64,000 nt of DNA from Vibrio panuliri (lineage in GTDB: Bacteria > Pseudomonadota > Gammaproteobacteria > Enterobacterales > Vibrionaceae): positions 2,108,001 to 2,172,000 of the forward strand of contig NZ_AP019654.1 of NCBI RefSeq assembly GCF_009938205.1, in the 5' to 3' direction. The notes below the pieces were generated by a model, which saw nothing but the letters and a program-made list of their open reading frames with translations, made no database searches and was not told the DNA's origin. Made by a program: the position numbers and the translations under genes. Shown here piece after piece: positions 1-8,666 of the stretch. Each line of letters begins with the position of its first letter. The stretch's first letter is position 1.

Positions 1-957
1 AAAAAAGGTATCCGCTCACTGGATGTAGAAGATGTGTATATCGGTAATGGCGCGTCTGAACTGATCGTTATGTCGATGCAAGCACTGCTGAACAACGGTG
101 ACGAGATGCTGGTACCCGCACCGGATTATCCATTGTGGACAGCGTCAGTCGCGCTATCTGGCGGTAAAGCTGTGCACTATATGTGTGATGAAGAAGCAGA
201 CTGGTATCCAGATCTTGATGACATCAAACGCAAGATCACGCCGAAAACGCGTGGTATTGTGCTGATCAACCCGAACAACCCAACGGGCGCAGTATATAGC
301 CGTGACTTCCTCTTAGAAGTGATTGAAGTGGCTCGCCAGCACAAGCTGATCATTTTTGCTGATGAAATCTACGACAAAGTCCTTTATGACGGTGCAACGC
401 ACACATCTGTTGCGACGCTGACTGAAGATGTCTTGGTCGTGACTTTTAACGGTCTTTCCAAAGCATACCGTGTCTGTGGTTTCCGCGGCGGTTGGATGTT
501 CCTAACGGGGCCAAAGCAAAACGCACAAGGCTATATCGCCGGCCTAGAGATTCTCTCTTCAATGCGTTTGTGTGCTAACGTTCCAATGCAGCATGCGATT
601 CAAACCGCGTTAGGCGGTTACCAAAGTATCAATGAACTGATTCTGCCGGGTGGGCGGCTGCTTGAGCAACGTGATCGCGCATGGGAACTGATCAACCAAG
701 TACCGGGCGTATCGTGTGTGAAACCAAAAGGCGCAATGTACCTTTTCCCGAAAATCGACACGAAGAAATACAAAATCCATGATGACCAAAAAATGGTGTT
801 TGATTTCTTGGTTCAGGAAAAAGTGTTATTGGTACAAGGCAGCGGCTTTAACTGGCCAAAACCCGACCACTTCCGTATAGTCACGCTACCGCATGTCGAA
901 GATCTGGAAACAGCGATTGGTCGTTTTGAACGCTTCTTATCTACTTACAGCCAGTAA
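1..957 (+). CDS. alaA: Glutamate-pyruvate aminotransferase AlaA, 3' part (5' end outside window)
   Basis: This is a PLP-dependent class I/II aminotransferase that makes alanine from pyruvate and glutamate in the cytoplasm. The frame is open from base 1, so the gene begins upstream; 318 codons are visible against about 405 for the family. The PLP-binding lysine is in the SKAYR motif (codon at 460-462), preceded by NPNNPTGAVYS and the ADEIYDKVLY segment, all typical of AlaA (YfbQ). A terminator follows at 994. The internal GTG at 34 is not the true start. Assignment to AlaA rather than another alanine/valine aminotransferase rests on overall resemblance and on yfbR being next door, as in enterobacteria. 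Confidence 0.92.
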   Translation, partial: KKGIRSLDVEDVYIGNGASELIVMSMQALLNNGDEMLVPAPDYPLWTASVALSGGKAVHYMCDEEADWYPDLDDIKRKITPKTRGIVLINPNNPTGAVYSRDFLLEVIEVARQHKLIIFADEIYDKVLYDGATHTSVATLTEDVLVVTFNGLSKAYRVCGFRGGWMFLTGPKQNAQGYIAGLEILSSMRLCANVPMQHAIQTALGGYQSINELILPGGRLLEQRDRAWELINQVPGVSCVKPKGAMYLFPKIDTKKYKIHDDQKMVFDFLVQEKVLLVQGSGFNWPKPDHFRIVTLPHVEDLETAIGRFERFLSTYSQ

Positions 958-993
958 TGGCAGTAGCAAATTAGCGCTAAGTTACATATTCTT

Positions 994-1019
994 AAAGGCA
1001 CTCACTGAGTGCCTTTTTA
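994..1019 (+). terminator. Rho-independent terminator of alaA
   Basis: A perfect stem AAAGGCACTCA/TGAGTGCCTTT with a very short loop is followed by a T tract, 37 bases after the alaA stop codon. It separates alaA from yfbR. Confidence 0.85.
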
Positions 1020-1086
1020 TTGTCCAACGCGCTACCCATTCATTGCGCAAAAGCGCTGGGCATTTTTCAAGTAGTAAGGGAATACA

Positions 1087-1671
1087 ATGCAAGAGAGCCA
1101 TTTTTTCGCCCACCTCGCCCGCATGAAGTTAATTCAACGTTGGCCATTGATGCGTTCAGTTTCGACTGAAAACATCTCTGAACACAGCCTCCAAGTTGCT
1201 TTTGTTGCCCATGCATTAGCATTGATTAAGAATAAGAAGTTTGGTGGGACGCTCAATCCTGAACGGATTGCCATACTTGGTATGTATCACGATACCAGTG
1301 AAGTGCTCACAGGGGATCTACCTACTCCGGTTAAGTACTACAATCCAGAAATAGCCAAAGAGTATAAAAAAATTGAAGCAGCAGCCGAGCAGCGCTTGTT
1401 ATCAATGCTACCGGAAGAGTTTCAACAAGACTTTGCCCCCTATTTGCTGAGCCACTCAGCCCATCAAGAAGATGCCGACATCGTTAAACAAGCCGATACC
1501 ATTTGTGCTTACTTAAAGTGTTTAGAAGAGCTCAGCGCAGGCAACCATGAATATGCATTAGCCAAAAAACGTCTCGATATTACGTTAAAAGAACGCCATA
1601 GCCCTGAAATGGAGTACTTTCTGCATACGTTCGCCCCAAGCTTTGAACTCTCTTTAGATGAAATAAGCTAA
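1087..1671 (+). CDS. yfbR: 5'-deoxynucleotidase YfbR
   Basis: This HD-domain phosphohydrolase removes phosphate from deoxyribonucleoside 5'-monophosphates and takes part in dNMP turnover and thymidylate supply. The protein is 194 aa, near the 199 aa of the E. coli enzyme. Metal ligands are visible as H33 and the H68-D69 pair (MYHDTSE), with a further Asp in the KQADTICAY segment. Substrate-pocket residues R18-W19 are also present. The start ATG follows a purine-rich AAGGGAA sequence. It lies directly downstream of alaA, as in enterobacteria, but a strong terminator between them suggests its own promoter. A second HD-domain nucleotide hydrolase (dgt) lies 3.7 kb downstream. Confidence 0.93.
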   Translation: MQESHFFAHLARMKLIQRWPLMRSVSTENISEHSLQVAFVAHALALIKNKKFGGTLNPERIAILGMYHDTSEVLTGDLPTPVKYYNPEIAKEYKKIEAAAEQRLLSMLPEEFQQDFAPYLLSHSAHQEDADIVKQADTICAYLKCLEELSAGNHEYALAKKRLDITLKERHSPEMEYFLHTFAPSFELSLDEIS

Positions 1672-1681
1672 CGGTTACTGC

Positions 1682-2578
1682 TTAATGGCGCGATTGGAAC
1701 GACGTTAAAAGAAAATCAATTAGCGCTTTTTTGCGTTTAGGCATCAATTGACGGTCGGTATAGACCAAACTGACTTCGACTTCTGGCATGGCGTAGTTCG
1801 GTAACAACCGCACTAGCTTGCCTGTCGCAAAATGCTCCCGGCAAATAAACTCGGGTAAAATTGCGACCCCCAAACCATCTAGACAAGCTGTTAAGCAGGC
1901 AGTAATCGTATTCACTCTTAATCGATTAGGCAGTTCAAATGGATAGCTCTCACCGTTTTCAGCTTCAATGGTCCACTTAGGAATCCGCGCAGCTTTGTTC
2001 ACGACCTCCACTTGTTGATGGGGAGCTTTCAGGTCAAGGTAACTTTCTATTGTGCCAAACTGCTGCAAATATTCCGCGCTCGCCACCAGCACTCGGGGCG
2101 ACTTCGTTAAGTGGCGAGAAACTAGCGTTGAATCAACCAACTCACCGATTTGAGCATAGAGATCGATCCCCTCACCAATAATGTCCACTTCACGGTTACT
2201 CAACTCTAAGTTCATCGTCACATGAGGGTGTTGATGAAGAAATTGGTGTATATAAGAGCCCAACACCTGATGACCAAGCTCAACTGGCAAAACCACTTTC
2301 AGCGGCCCACGCACCAAATCTTGGTTGGCCGACACTTCTAGCTCCGCTTGATTAAGCACCTCCAACATTTGCATGCTCGCTTGATGAAATTTCTCTCCCT
2401 CCGGCGTCAACACTAAACTGCGTGTCGATCTTGTGAGCAGCTTCACACCTAAATGCTGCTCAAGCTCCGCCACCTTGCGGCTCACCGTAGATTTAGTCAT
2501 GTCTAGATTTTCAGCCGCTTGAGTAAAGCTGCCGCAATCAACCACCTGAGCGAATACCGCAATTGCATTTAAATCCAT
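1682..2578 (-). CDS. LysR-family transcriptional regulator, divergent from EmrAB-type pump
   Basis: This is a 298 aa LysR-type regulator: an N-terminal winged HTH (residues about 1-60, AVFAQVVDCGSFTQAAENL then STVSRKVAELEQHLG) followed by a periplasmic-binding-like effector domain. An open frame continues to 2758, but that start would overlap the divergent pump gene. The ATG at 2578 has a GGAG sequence eight bases upstream and gives the normal family length, so I chose it. The divergent arrangement implies that it controls the efflux operon beginning at 2706. The inducer cannot be deduced. Confidence 0.88.
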   Translation of the reverse strand: MDLNAIAVFAQVVDCGSFTQAAENLDMTKSTVSRKVAELEQHLGVKLLTRSTRSLVLTPEGEKFHQASMQMLEVLNQAELEVSANQDLVRGPLKVVLPVELGHQVLGSYIHQFLHQHPHVTMNLELSNREVDIIGEGIDLYAQIGELVDSTLVSRHLTKSPRVLVASAEYLQQFGTIESYLDLKAPHQQVEVVNKAARIPKWTIEAENGESYPFELPNRLRVNTITACLTACLDGLGVAILPEFICREHFATGKLVRLLPNYAMPEVEVSLVYTDRQLMPKRKKALIDFLLTSFQSRH

Positions 2579-2705
2579 CGCATGACTCCAATTCATCATT
2601 AGTAATATCTGTGCAACAGTGTTTCCTTTTTTTCCTATCTTATCAACCAATGTCTCAATCATTACACTGCCCCTCTTCAAAAAGTAGAGAGCAAGAGACG
2701 AAAAT

Positions 2706-3770
2706 ATGGCTGACAGCACTGCCCCAACCCAAGCACCGAAAACAAAAAAAACGCGCAAAGCCCCAATGATAGCAACAGCAATTATGCTTTCACTTGGTCT
2801 GCTAGGTGGCAGTTACTGGTTTGGCTACGGACAGTACTTTGAATCTACCGATAACGCCTACCTGCAAGGTGACATTACAAACATCAGTCCAAAAGTCTCT
2901 GGCTATATCGTCAAATCTTACGTAGTCGATAACCAGACCGTTAAGCAAGGGGATCTGCTGGTTGAAATTGATGACCGCGACTTTCAGGCTGCATTAGACC
3001 AAGCCATTGCGCACCTTAGTGTCACTAAAGCGAGTGTCGATAACCTTATCGCTCAGCAAAATCTACAACATAGTCAAATCAACCAAGCGCAAAGCCGTGT
3101 TGACTCAGCCCAAGCTGAATATGATCGTGCCATTCAACAAGTGGCTCGATCACGCAGCCTGTTAAAGCGCAACTATGCGTCCCAAGACGAAGTCGACAGC
3201 ATGTTAGCGCAACAAAAAGTCACCCGTGCCGAGCTAGAAGAAGCTAAAGCAAACCTTGTCGCCAGCAATGATCAATTGGCGGTAATCGCCAGCCAGATCA
3301 AACAAGCGCAAGCGTCGGTCACCGAAGCTCAAGCACAACTGGAGCAAGCTCAACTCAATATTGATTACACCAAAATTTATGCCCCTGCCGACGGTATTAT
3401 CGGTAAACGAAGTGTGCGCCAAGGCCTCCTTGTCCAAGCGGGCACACCATTGATGAGCTTAGTACCAAACAATCAGATCTGGATTGAAGCAAACTTTAAA
3501 GAAACGCAACTTAGCGGTATTCACAAAGGGCAAAAAGTCACCGTAGAACTGGATGCTTTCCCCAGGCAGCCATTAGAAGGGGTAGTAGACAGTTTCTCCC
3601 CTGCCACTGGTGCAAAGTTCGCTTTGCTACCCCCTGAAAATGCAACAGGTAACTTCACTAAAATTGTGCAACGTGTACCAGTAAAAATCGTGTTGCCTGC
3701 AGATAACGCATTGCAAGGACGACTGCTTCCTGGGCTATCGGTGGTTGCGACTATCGATACTCGAGGCTAA
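2706..3770 (+). CDS. HlyD/EmrA-family membrane fusion protein of a multidrug efflux pump
   Basis: This is the periplasmic adaptor subunit of a tripartite drug exporter. It has a short basic cytoplasmic N-terminus, one membrane anchor (about residues 19-39), a biotinyl-lipoyl-like half (DNAYLQGDITNISPKVSGYI), a long Gln/Ala-rich coiled-coil hairpin (about 95-215) and the second lipoyl half with beta-barrel (IYAPADGIIGKRSVRQG). Its 354 aa are slightly shorter than E. coli EmrA. The next gene starts three bases after its stop codon and encodes the matching MFS pump. An outer-membrane channel is not encoded here, so a TolC-type protein elsewhere would be needed. Substrate is unknown. Confidence 0.9.
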   Translation: MADSTAPTQAPKTKKTRKAPMIATAIMLSLGLLGGSYWFGYGQYFESTDNAYLQGDITNISPKVSGYIVKSYVVDNQTVKQGDLLVEIDDRDFQAALDQAIAHLSVTKASVDNLIAQQNLQHSQINQAQSRVDSAQAEYDRAIQQVARSRSLLKRNYASQDEVDSMLAQQKVTRAELEEAKANLVASNDQLAVIASQIKQAQASVTEAQAQLEQAQLNIDYTKIYAPADGIIGKRSVRQGLLVQAGTPLMSLVPNNQIWIEANFKETQLSGIHKGQKVTVELDAFPRQPLEGVVDSFSPATGAKFALLPPENATGNFTKIVQRVPVKIVLPADNALQGRLLPGLSVVATIDTRG

Positions 3771-3773
3771 ACC

Positions 3774-5333
3774 ATGAGTAGCGTTGCTTCTTCGATGCCG
3801 AGTGAATTAGAACTCGAAAGCTCGAAAGTGCCGATGCGCAATTGGATCGCTTTATTTGGCGGTCTGATTGGCGCGTTTATGGCAATCCTTGATATCCAAA
3901 TCACCAACTCATCGCTCAAAGATATTCAAGGTGCCCTATCGGCCACTCTCGATGAGAGTTCGTGGATTTCGACCTCCTATCTAGTTGCAGAAATGATCGC
4001 CATTCCACTCAGTGGTTGGCTATCTAAATCACTGGGTAAACGCCGCTATATTACTTGGACTACCGTTATTTTTACCCTTTCATCACTGCTCTGTTCTTTC
4101 TCTTGGAACATGACGTCGATGATCGTTTTTCGCGCAATGCAAGGTTTTAGCGGCGGCGCCTTAATCCCATTGGCGTTCTCTTTGGTGGTGCAGTTGCTGC
4201 CAATCCATAAACGTGCTGTTGGAATGGCGTTGTTTGGTATTACCGCCACCTTTGCGCCATCTATTGGCCCCACCTTTGGTGGTTGGTTAACAGAAAACCT
4301 GTCATGGCACTATATTTTCTATATCAATATTCCGCCAGCACTGTTGATGATCGCCATGATTCGCTATGGCTTGGATGATGAGAAACTCGACCTTAATCTA
4401 CTAAAAAAAGCAGACTGGTTTGGTATCACTACCATGGCGATGGGTCTTGGCTGCTTAGAAGTGGTGCTTGAAGAAGGCAATCGCGAAGAGTGGTTTAGCT
4501 CTAGCTTGATCGTCACTTTGAGCATCATATCCACGGTGAGCTTGGTCTATTTTGTGATTAATGAACTTCAGCACAAAAAGCCCCTAGTTAACCTACGCTT
4601 ACTTGCTAACACCCAGTTTGCAATGGCTTGTACAGCCTATCTTATTTTGGGTATGGCATTACTTGGCTCGATCTATGTACTGCCGCTTTATTTGACGCAA
4701 ATTCAGCACTATAACGCGATGGAAATTGGTCAAGTCCTGATGTGGATGGGGCTTCCGCAACTGCTGATTTTCCCGTTAGTGCCGAAACTGACTCAGGTCA
4801 TTAAACCCAAATATCTAGTCACGTTTGGTTTTGTCATGTTTGGCTTTAGTTGCTACGTGAACACGCATATGAGTGTGGATTTTGGCGGACAACAACTGAT
4901 CCTTTCTATGGTTCTTCGCGCGGTAGGTAGCCCATTTATTATGGTGCCACTCTCTTTGGTTGCGATGAAAAACATTAAAAAGATCGATACGCCCGATGCA
5001 TCTACCCTAACGAATGTGATGCGCAACCTAGGTGGCGCGTTTAGTATCGCGATTATCGCGACGTTGTTGGATAACAAAACCCGTGAGCATCTTGGCCATA
5101 TCAGAGAGTCGATCACGAGTGTCAGTCAAACCGGTTGGCAAACGCTCCATCAACAACAAGCGTTCTTTATGCAATCAGGTAGTGACGCTGCAACGGCGAT
5201 GCAGCAAGCCCAAGCCAGTTTGTTGGCTACCATGCAACGTGACGCCGCCATTATGGCGTACAACGATGTGTTTCTGGTAATGACCGGATTTTTGGCTCTC
5301 GCAGCGCTGCTAATCTTAGCAATGAGAGATTAA
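3774..5333 (+). CDS. DHA2-family MFS multidrug transporter, EmrB-like
   Basis: This is an inner-membrane drug:proton antiporter with 14 predicted transmembrane segments, 519 aa. It shows the N-terminal MAILDIQITNSSL motif of DHA2 pumps, the loop GWLSKSLGKRRY after TM2 and the TM5 signature GPTFGGWLTENLSW. It is transcribed with the adaptor gene immediately upstream (gap three bases) and probably under the divergent LysR regulator. It resembles E. coli EmrB and V. cholerae VceB in architecture, but the particular substrate range cannot be read from the sequence. Confidence 0.92.
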   Translation: MSSVASSMPSELELESSKVPMRNWIALFGGLIGAFMAILDIQITNSSLKDIQGALSATLDESSWISTSYLVAEMIAIPLSGWLSKSLGKRRYITWTTVIFTLSSLLCSFSWNMTSMIVFRAMQGFSGGALIPLAFSLVVQLLPIHKRAVGMALFGITATFAPSIGPTFGGWLTENLSWHYIFYINIPPALLMIAMIRYGLDDEKLDLNLLKKADWFGITTMAMGLGCLEVVLEEGNREEWFSSSLIVTLSIISTVSLVYFVINELQHKKPLVNLRLLANTQFAMACTAYLILGMALLGSIYVLPLYLTQIQHYNAMEIGQVLMWMGLPQLLIFPLVPKLTQVIKPKYLVTFGFVMFGFSCYVNTHMSVDFGGQQLILSMVLRAVGSPFIMVPLSLVAMKNIKKIDTPDASTLTNVMRNLGGAFSIAIIATLLDNKTREHLGHIRESITSVSQTGWQTLHQQQAFFMQSGSDAATAMQQAQASLLATMQRDAAIMAYNDVFLVMTGFLALAALLILAMRD

Positions 5334-5419
5334 TATCGCGCTCAAGCATAGATAAGCGATTAATATTTGCACAAACCCACGGAAGGGTGTACGGTTAGAA
5401 AAAACATCGGAGAGCAAGT

Positions 5420-6736
5420 ATGACGTTTGAAATCAGCACCTTATGGCAACAACGTCATGATGACGAACATAAGATTCGCCGCGATGACCACCGTAGCCCC
5501 TATCAACGAGATCGGGCAAGAATACTGCACTCGGCTGCGTTTCGTCGCCTGCAAGCCAAAACTCAGATCCACGGCACCAGTATGGATGATTTTCACCGTA
5601 CTCGCTTAACCCATTCGCTGGAAGCGGCTCAAATCGGTACTGGGATTGTTGCACAACTCAAGAAAAAGCAGGCTGAGTTTCGTACCCTACTTCCCTCTGA
5701 TAGCCTAATTGATTCACTCTGTTTAGCCCACGATATCGGCCACCCTCCATATGGGCATGGTGGCGAAGTGGCGTTGAACTACATGATGCGCGACCACGGT
5801 GGTTTTGAAGGTAACGCACAAACATTTCGTATCGTCACCCAACTTGAGCCTTATACCGAACATTTTGGTATGAATCTGGTTAGACGCACACTGCTCGGGC
5901 TGATGAAATATCCGGCATTAATCAGCGCAACGCAATCAGACTCAAGGCCCGCGCCAGTGACTCACCAACGCAAACTGCGCGCCAAAGAGTGGTCACCAGC
6001 CAAAGGGATTTATGATTGTGATAGTGCCTTGTTTGATTGGGTCCTCCAACCGCTTTGTAGTGAAGAGAAAGCCCTTTTCTCCCAAATGCGTGAAGAATCG
6101 CTCGAGAGTCACCAACATCAAAAGACTCGCTACAAGTCTCTCGACTGCTCCATTATGGAGTTGGCCGATGACATCGCGTACGGTGTTCATGACTTGGAAG
6201 ATGCGATTGTACTTGGGATGGTCACGCGTCATCAGTGGCACGAAGCCGCTGCTAGTCAATTAGCCGAGTGTGGTGCGCCATGGTTTGAAGAGCACGTAAA
6301 ATCCCTAAGTGAAATGCTGTTCTCTAACCAACATCATCAACGTAAGGACGCGATTGGCGGCATCGTGAATGCGCTACTCACCAGTATCTCCATCAAACCG
6401 ATTGATGCGCCATTTCAAACCCATTTACTCGCGTTTAATGCTGTGTTGGAGCCAAATATGGCGAACGCACTCGAAATACTTAAACGCTTTGTCAGCCTCT
6501 ATGTCATCCAAGCACCGCATGTTCAGGTGATGGAGTATAAAGGGCAACAGATCATTATGGATATCTTTGAGGCACTCAGTGCCGATCCAGAACGCTTACT
6601 CCCACTAGAGATTCGTCACTCATGGCAAAGCCTTGAGTGTGAGACCCAAGGAATGCGAATTATCGCAGATTACATCTCAGCGATGACTGATGGGCGCGCT
6701 AAGCGATTACACCAGCAGTTATTCTCCGCTCAGTAA
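5420..6736 (+). CDS. dgt: dGTP triphosphohydrolase-type HD protein (dGTPase)
   Basis: This HD-domain enzyme of the deoxyguanosinetriphosphate triphosphohydrolase family releases triphosphate from dNTPs. It is 438 aa. The metal site is visible as H65 (RLTHSLEA), H104-D105 (LAHDIGHPPYGHGG) and a later Asp in MELADDIAYGVHDLEDA. The ATG at 5420 follows a GGAGAG ribosome-binding site. Homologues in Shewanella and E. coli have been shown to restrict phage by emptying the dNTP pool, so this gene may have a defence role, but its neighbours here are housekeeping and it may simply balance nucleotide pools. It converges on the adenine deaminase gene and shares a terminator with it. Confidence 0.9.
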   Translation: MTFEISTLWQQRHDDEHKIRRDDHRSPYQRDRARILHSAAFRRLQAKTQIHGTSMDDFHRTRLTHSLEAAQIGTGIVAQLKKKQAEFRTLLPSDSLIDSLCLAHDIGHPPYGHGGEVALNYMMRDHGGFEGNAQTFRIVTQLEPYTEHFGMNLVRRTLLGLMKYPALISATQSDSRPAPVTHQRKLRAKEWSPAKGIYDCDSALFDWVLQPLCSEEKALFSQMREESLESHQHQKTRYKSLDCSIMELADDIAYGVHDLEDAIVLGMVTRHQWHEAAASQLAECGAPWFEEHVKSLSEMLFSNQHHQRKDAIGGIVNALLTSISIKPIDAPFQTHLLAFNAVLEPNMANALEILKRFVSLYVIQAPHVQVMEYKGQQIIMDIFEALSADPERLLPLEIRHSWQSLECETQGMRIIADYISAMTDGRAKRLHQQLFSAQ

Positions 6737-6744
6737 CAGCGAAA

Positions 6745-6777
6745 CCCCAGCCATATTGATTACAAGGCTGGGGCTTT
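6745..6777. terminator. Bidirectional terminator between dgt and adenine deaminase
   Basis: A perfect 8-bp stem CCCCAGCC/GGCTGGGG with a 13-base loop lies between two convergent genes. T-rich sequence follows on the plus side, and the minus side ends in a shorter run, so it probably serves mainly dgt. Confidence 0.7.
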
Positions 6778-6782
6778 CTTGA

Positions 6783-7802
6783 TTAAACTTGCTTCGATCG
6801 TTCAACAAATGCATGCAACTTAGCTAAAAGTTGCTGCTTTTCTTGATTAGAGATAAAGCTTGCTTCAATCGCATTTTGAGTAAACTGCGCCATTTCTTGC
6901 AGCGTCACATCATGACTTTGTGCGACCGCCATAAAGTTATCGGTCATATACCCACCAAAATAGGCAGGGTCATCTGAGTTAATTGTCACTCTTACCCCTT
7001 GGCGCAATAACTCGACAATATTGTGTTGCTCCATTTTCTCGAACACTTTCAGCTTAGTATTCGACAGTGGGCATACGGTTAACGGCATGGATATTTCTGC
7101 CAGTTCCGCAACCAACACCGCATCATCAGAGCAGCGCACACCGTGGTCAATACGCGAAACATTGAGTAGCTCCAAACTATCATAAATATTGCTGACCGGG
7201 CCTTCCTCTCCGGCATGAGCCACGCTGAGAAATCCTTCCTCGCGAGCTTTAGCAAAGACTCGCATAAACTTTTCCGGTGGATGACCTAGCTCCGAAGAGT
7301 CCAAACCCACGGCAATAATTTTCTCTTTGTAAGGTAGTGCCTGTTCGAGTGTCTCAAATGCACTTTGCTCATCAAGATGACGAAGGAAACACATAATCAA
7401 ACGGCTGGTAATACCAAGCTGTTTCTCACCCTCTTGCAGCGCGCGAGAAATTCCCTCGATGACCGTGGCAAAGGCGATACCGCGTGAAGTGTGTGTTTGT
7501 GGATCAAAAAAGATTTCTGTGTGTATGACGTTGTCCTGCTGACAGCGCTTTAAATAGGCCCAGGTCAGATCATAAAAATCTTGCTCATGAACCAACACAT
7601 TTGCCCCTTGATAATAAATATCTAGAAAGGACTGTAAGTTATTAAACTCATAAGCAGCTTTGACTTCTTCGGGCGTTGCAAATGGCAATTCGATATTATT
7701 GCGCTGAGCTAGAGCAAACATCATTTCGGGTTCGAGTGAACCTTCAATATGCAAATGAAGTTCAACTTTTGGCAGTTGTTGGATAAATTGAGTTTGATTC
7801 AC
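6783..7802 (-). CDS. Adenine deaminase (Aah1/PA0148 type), often annotated adenosine deaminase
   Basis: This is an amidohydrolase-superfamily TIM-barrel enzyme of the ADA-like group. Metal ligands are H16 and H18 ([12 protein letters not shown]), a His in VAHAGEEGP, and SDDPAYFGG near the C-terminus. The sequence around [25 protein letters not shown] and [11 protein letters not shown] matches the adenine deaminase branch, not classical adenosine deaminases, so the likely reaction is adenine to hypoxanthine plus ammonia. An ATG at 7820 is in frame, but the GTG at 7802 has a GGGGAGA sequence five bases upstream while the ATG has none, so I prefer GTG (339 aa). An adenine riboswitch upstream supports adenine as the relevant purine. 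Confidence 0.85.
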   Translation of the reverse strand: MNQTQFIQQLPKVELHLHIEGSLEPEMMFALAQRNNIELPFATPEEVKAAYEFNNLQSFLDIYYQGANVLVHEQDFYDLTWAYLKRCQQDNVIHTEIFFDPQTHTSRGIAFATVIEGISRALQEGEKQLGITSRLIMCFLRHLDEQSAFETLEQALPYKEKIIAVGLDSSELGHPPEKFMRVFAKAREEGFLSVAHAGEEGPVSNIYDSLELLNVSRIDHGVRCSDDAVLVAELAEISMPLTVCPLSNTKLKVFEKMEQHNIVELLRQGVRVTINSDDPAYFGGYMTDNFMAVAQSHDVTLQEMAQFTQNAIEASFISNQEKQQLLAKLHAFVERSKQV

Positions 7803-7901
7803 GCTTGTCTCCCCATTCATTAATTAGATTGGTCTGCAACAAGCACTTTTCTCGGCAAGAATTTTAGACATTACAAAGAGAAAAGCGCTAGGCACTTAAC
7901 T

Positions 7902-7968
7902 CTTCGTAATCTGGAATTTACGGCTCCAGGTAGAGACTCCTGCACCTTATCAGCAGGATTATACGAAG
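7902..7968 (-). promoter_or_regulatory. Adenine-sensing purine riboswitch aptamer
   Basis: Read on the minus strand, a 7-bp P1 helix (CTTCGTA at the 5' side, TACGAAG at the 3' side) closes a three-way junction. P2 is CCTGC/GCAGG, the joining segment is GTCTCTACC, and P3 is closed by TGGA/TCCA with loop GCCGTAAAT. These match the purine riboswitch consensus. The specificity base just before P1 3' reads T (GATTACGAAG), as in adenine aptamers; guanine aptamers have C there. It lies about 100 bases upstream of the adenine deaminase start. GTCTC in the junction could pair with GAGAC overlapping the ribosome-binding site, suggesting translational control, which is inference. Confidence 0.93.
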
Positions 7969-8060
7969 CATCGCGATTGGTTAACTAAATTATAGACACC
8001 AATCAATCGATTGCGCGAGATTATAGTCAGCGTTATCGCAACTGACAAGCATGCTAAAAC

Positions 8061-8663
8061 TTATCCGCGATAATTTCGTTCAAACACCCCGTGTGGCATC
8101 TGCTCAATTTGAAACTGAATCATATTGTCAAATGCTGTCAGTAAGGGGGTAAAGTCTCGTTGGGGTTCAAGCAGCGTCAGAATATGAAATCCCGCTTCCA
8201 CCGTAGACAAGGCATTATCACTCGGCGCTTTACGAATGCGGTAGTTCCCCTTCAGCTCGGTCGGTAAACGCAACAGTGGTAGCGCTTGTAAGTTGCTCGA
8301 CAGTTGCCAAATTTTGTAGGCCTTCTTCCAGGTACCATCAAGCAAAATCACCCGCATTTTGTGGTTCTTCTTCACCAACTCAGTTTGAACTTCTTGGGAT
8401 GACTCTCCAGGATATAGCACAAAATGAGCGACATCTTGCTGCGATAATAACTGATTTAGCGGTTGATGCTGGCTAAAATCTTCACCAACAAAATAGTGGC
8501 TGTTGGGCAACGAAAGCGTCAAAATACGCGCGGTACCCATCGGGCGCTTGGCTTCAGATGGATGTTGCAGGATGATTAACTCAACATTCGATGATAGGCT
8601 TTGTATCCATTGACAAATACACGCTTTGAGTGACTTTCCGCATTGAGAACAATATCGAGACAT
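8061..8663 (-). CDS. DTW-domain protein, tRNA-uridine aminocarboxypropyltransferase (TapT-like)
   Basis: DTW-domain enzymes transfer the 3-amino-3-carboxypropyl group of SAM to a uridine of tRNA (acp3U). The 200 aa protein starts with a zinc-ribbon-like set of cysteines (C5, C8, C15, C17) and contains the DxTW signature as LLDGTWKKAYK near residue 127, followed by the LRLPTELKGNYRIRKAP segment and STVEA, all typical of the family. E. coli TapT (YfiP) is the closest characterised relative that I recognise, but family members differ in which tRNA position they modify, so no symbol is given. Its first 21 bases would overlap the earliest possible start of the divergent rhombosortase gene. Confidence 0.85.
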   Translation of the reverse strand: MSRYCSQCGKSLKACICQWIQSLSSNVELIILQHPSEAKRPMGTARILTLSLPNSHYFVGEDFSQHQPLNQLLSQQDVAHFVLYPGESSQEVQTELVKKNHKMRVILLDGTWKKAYKIWQLSSNLQALPLLRLPTELKGNYRIRKAPSDNALSTVEAGFHILTLLEPQRDFTPLLTAFDNMIQFQIEQMPHGVFERNYRG

Positions 8664-8666
8664 GAT

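Noticed and set aside
2579..2758. Longer start of the LysR gene
   Set aside because: It would overlap the divergent pump gene and its extra 60 residues are not LysR-like; a good ribosome-binding site precedes ATG 2578.
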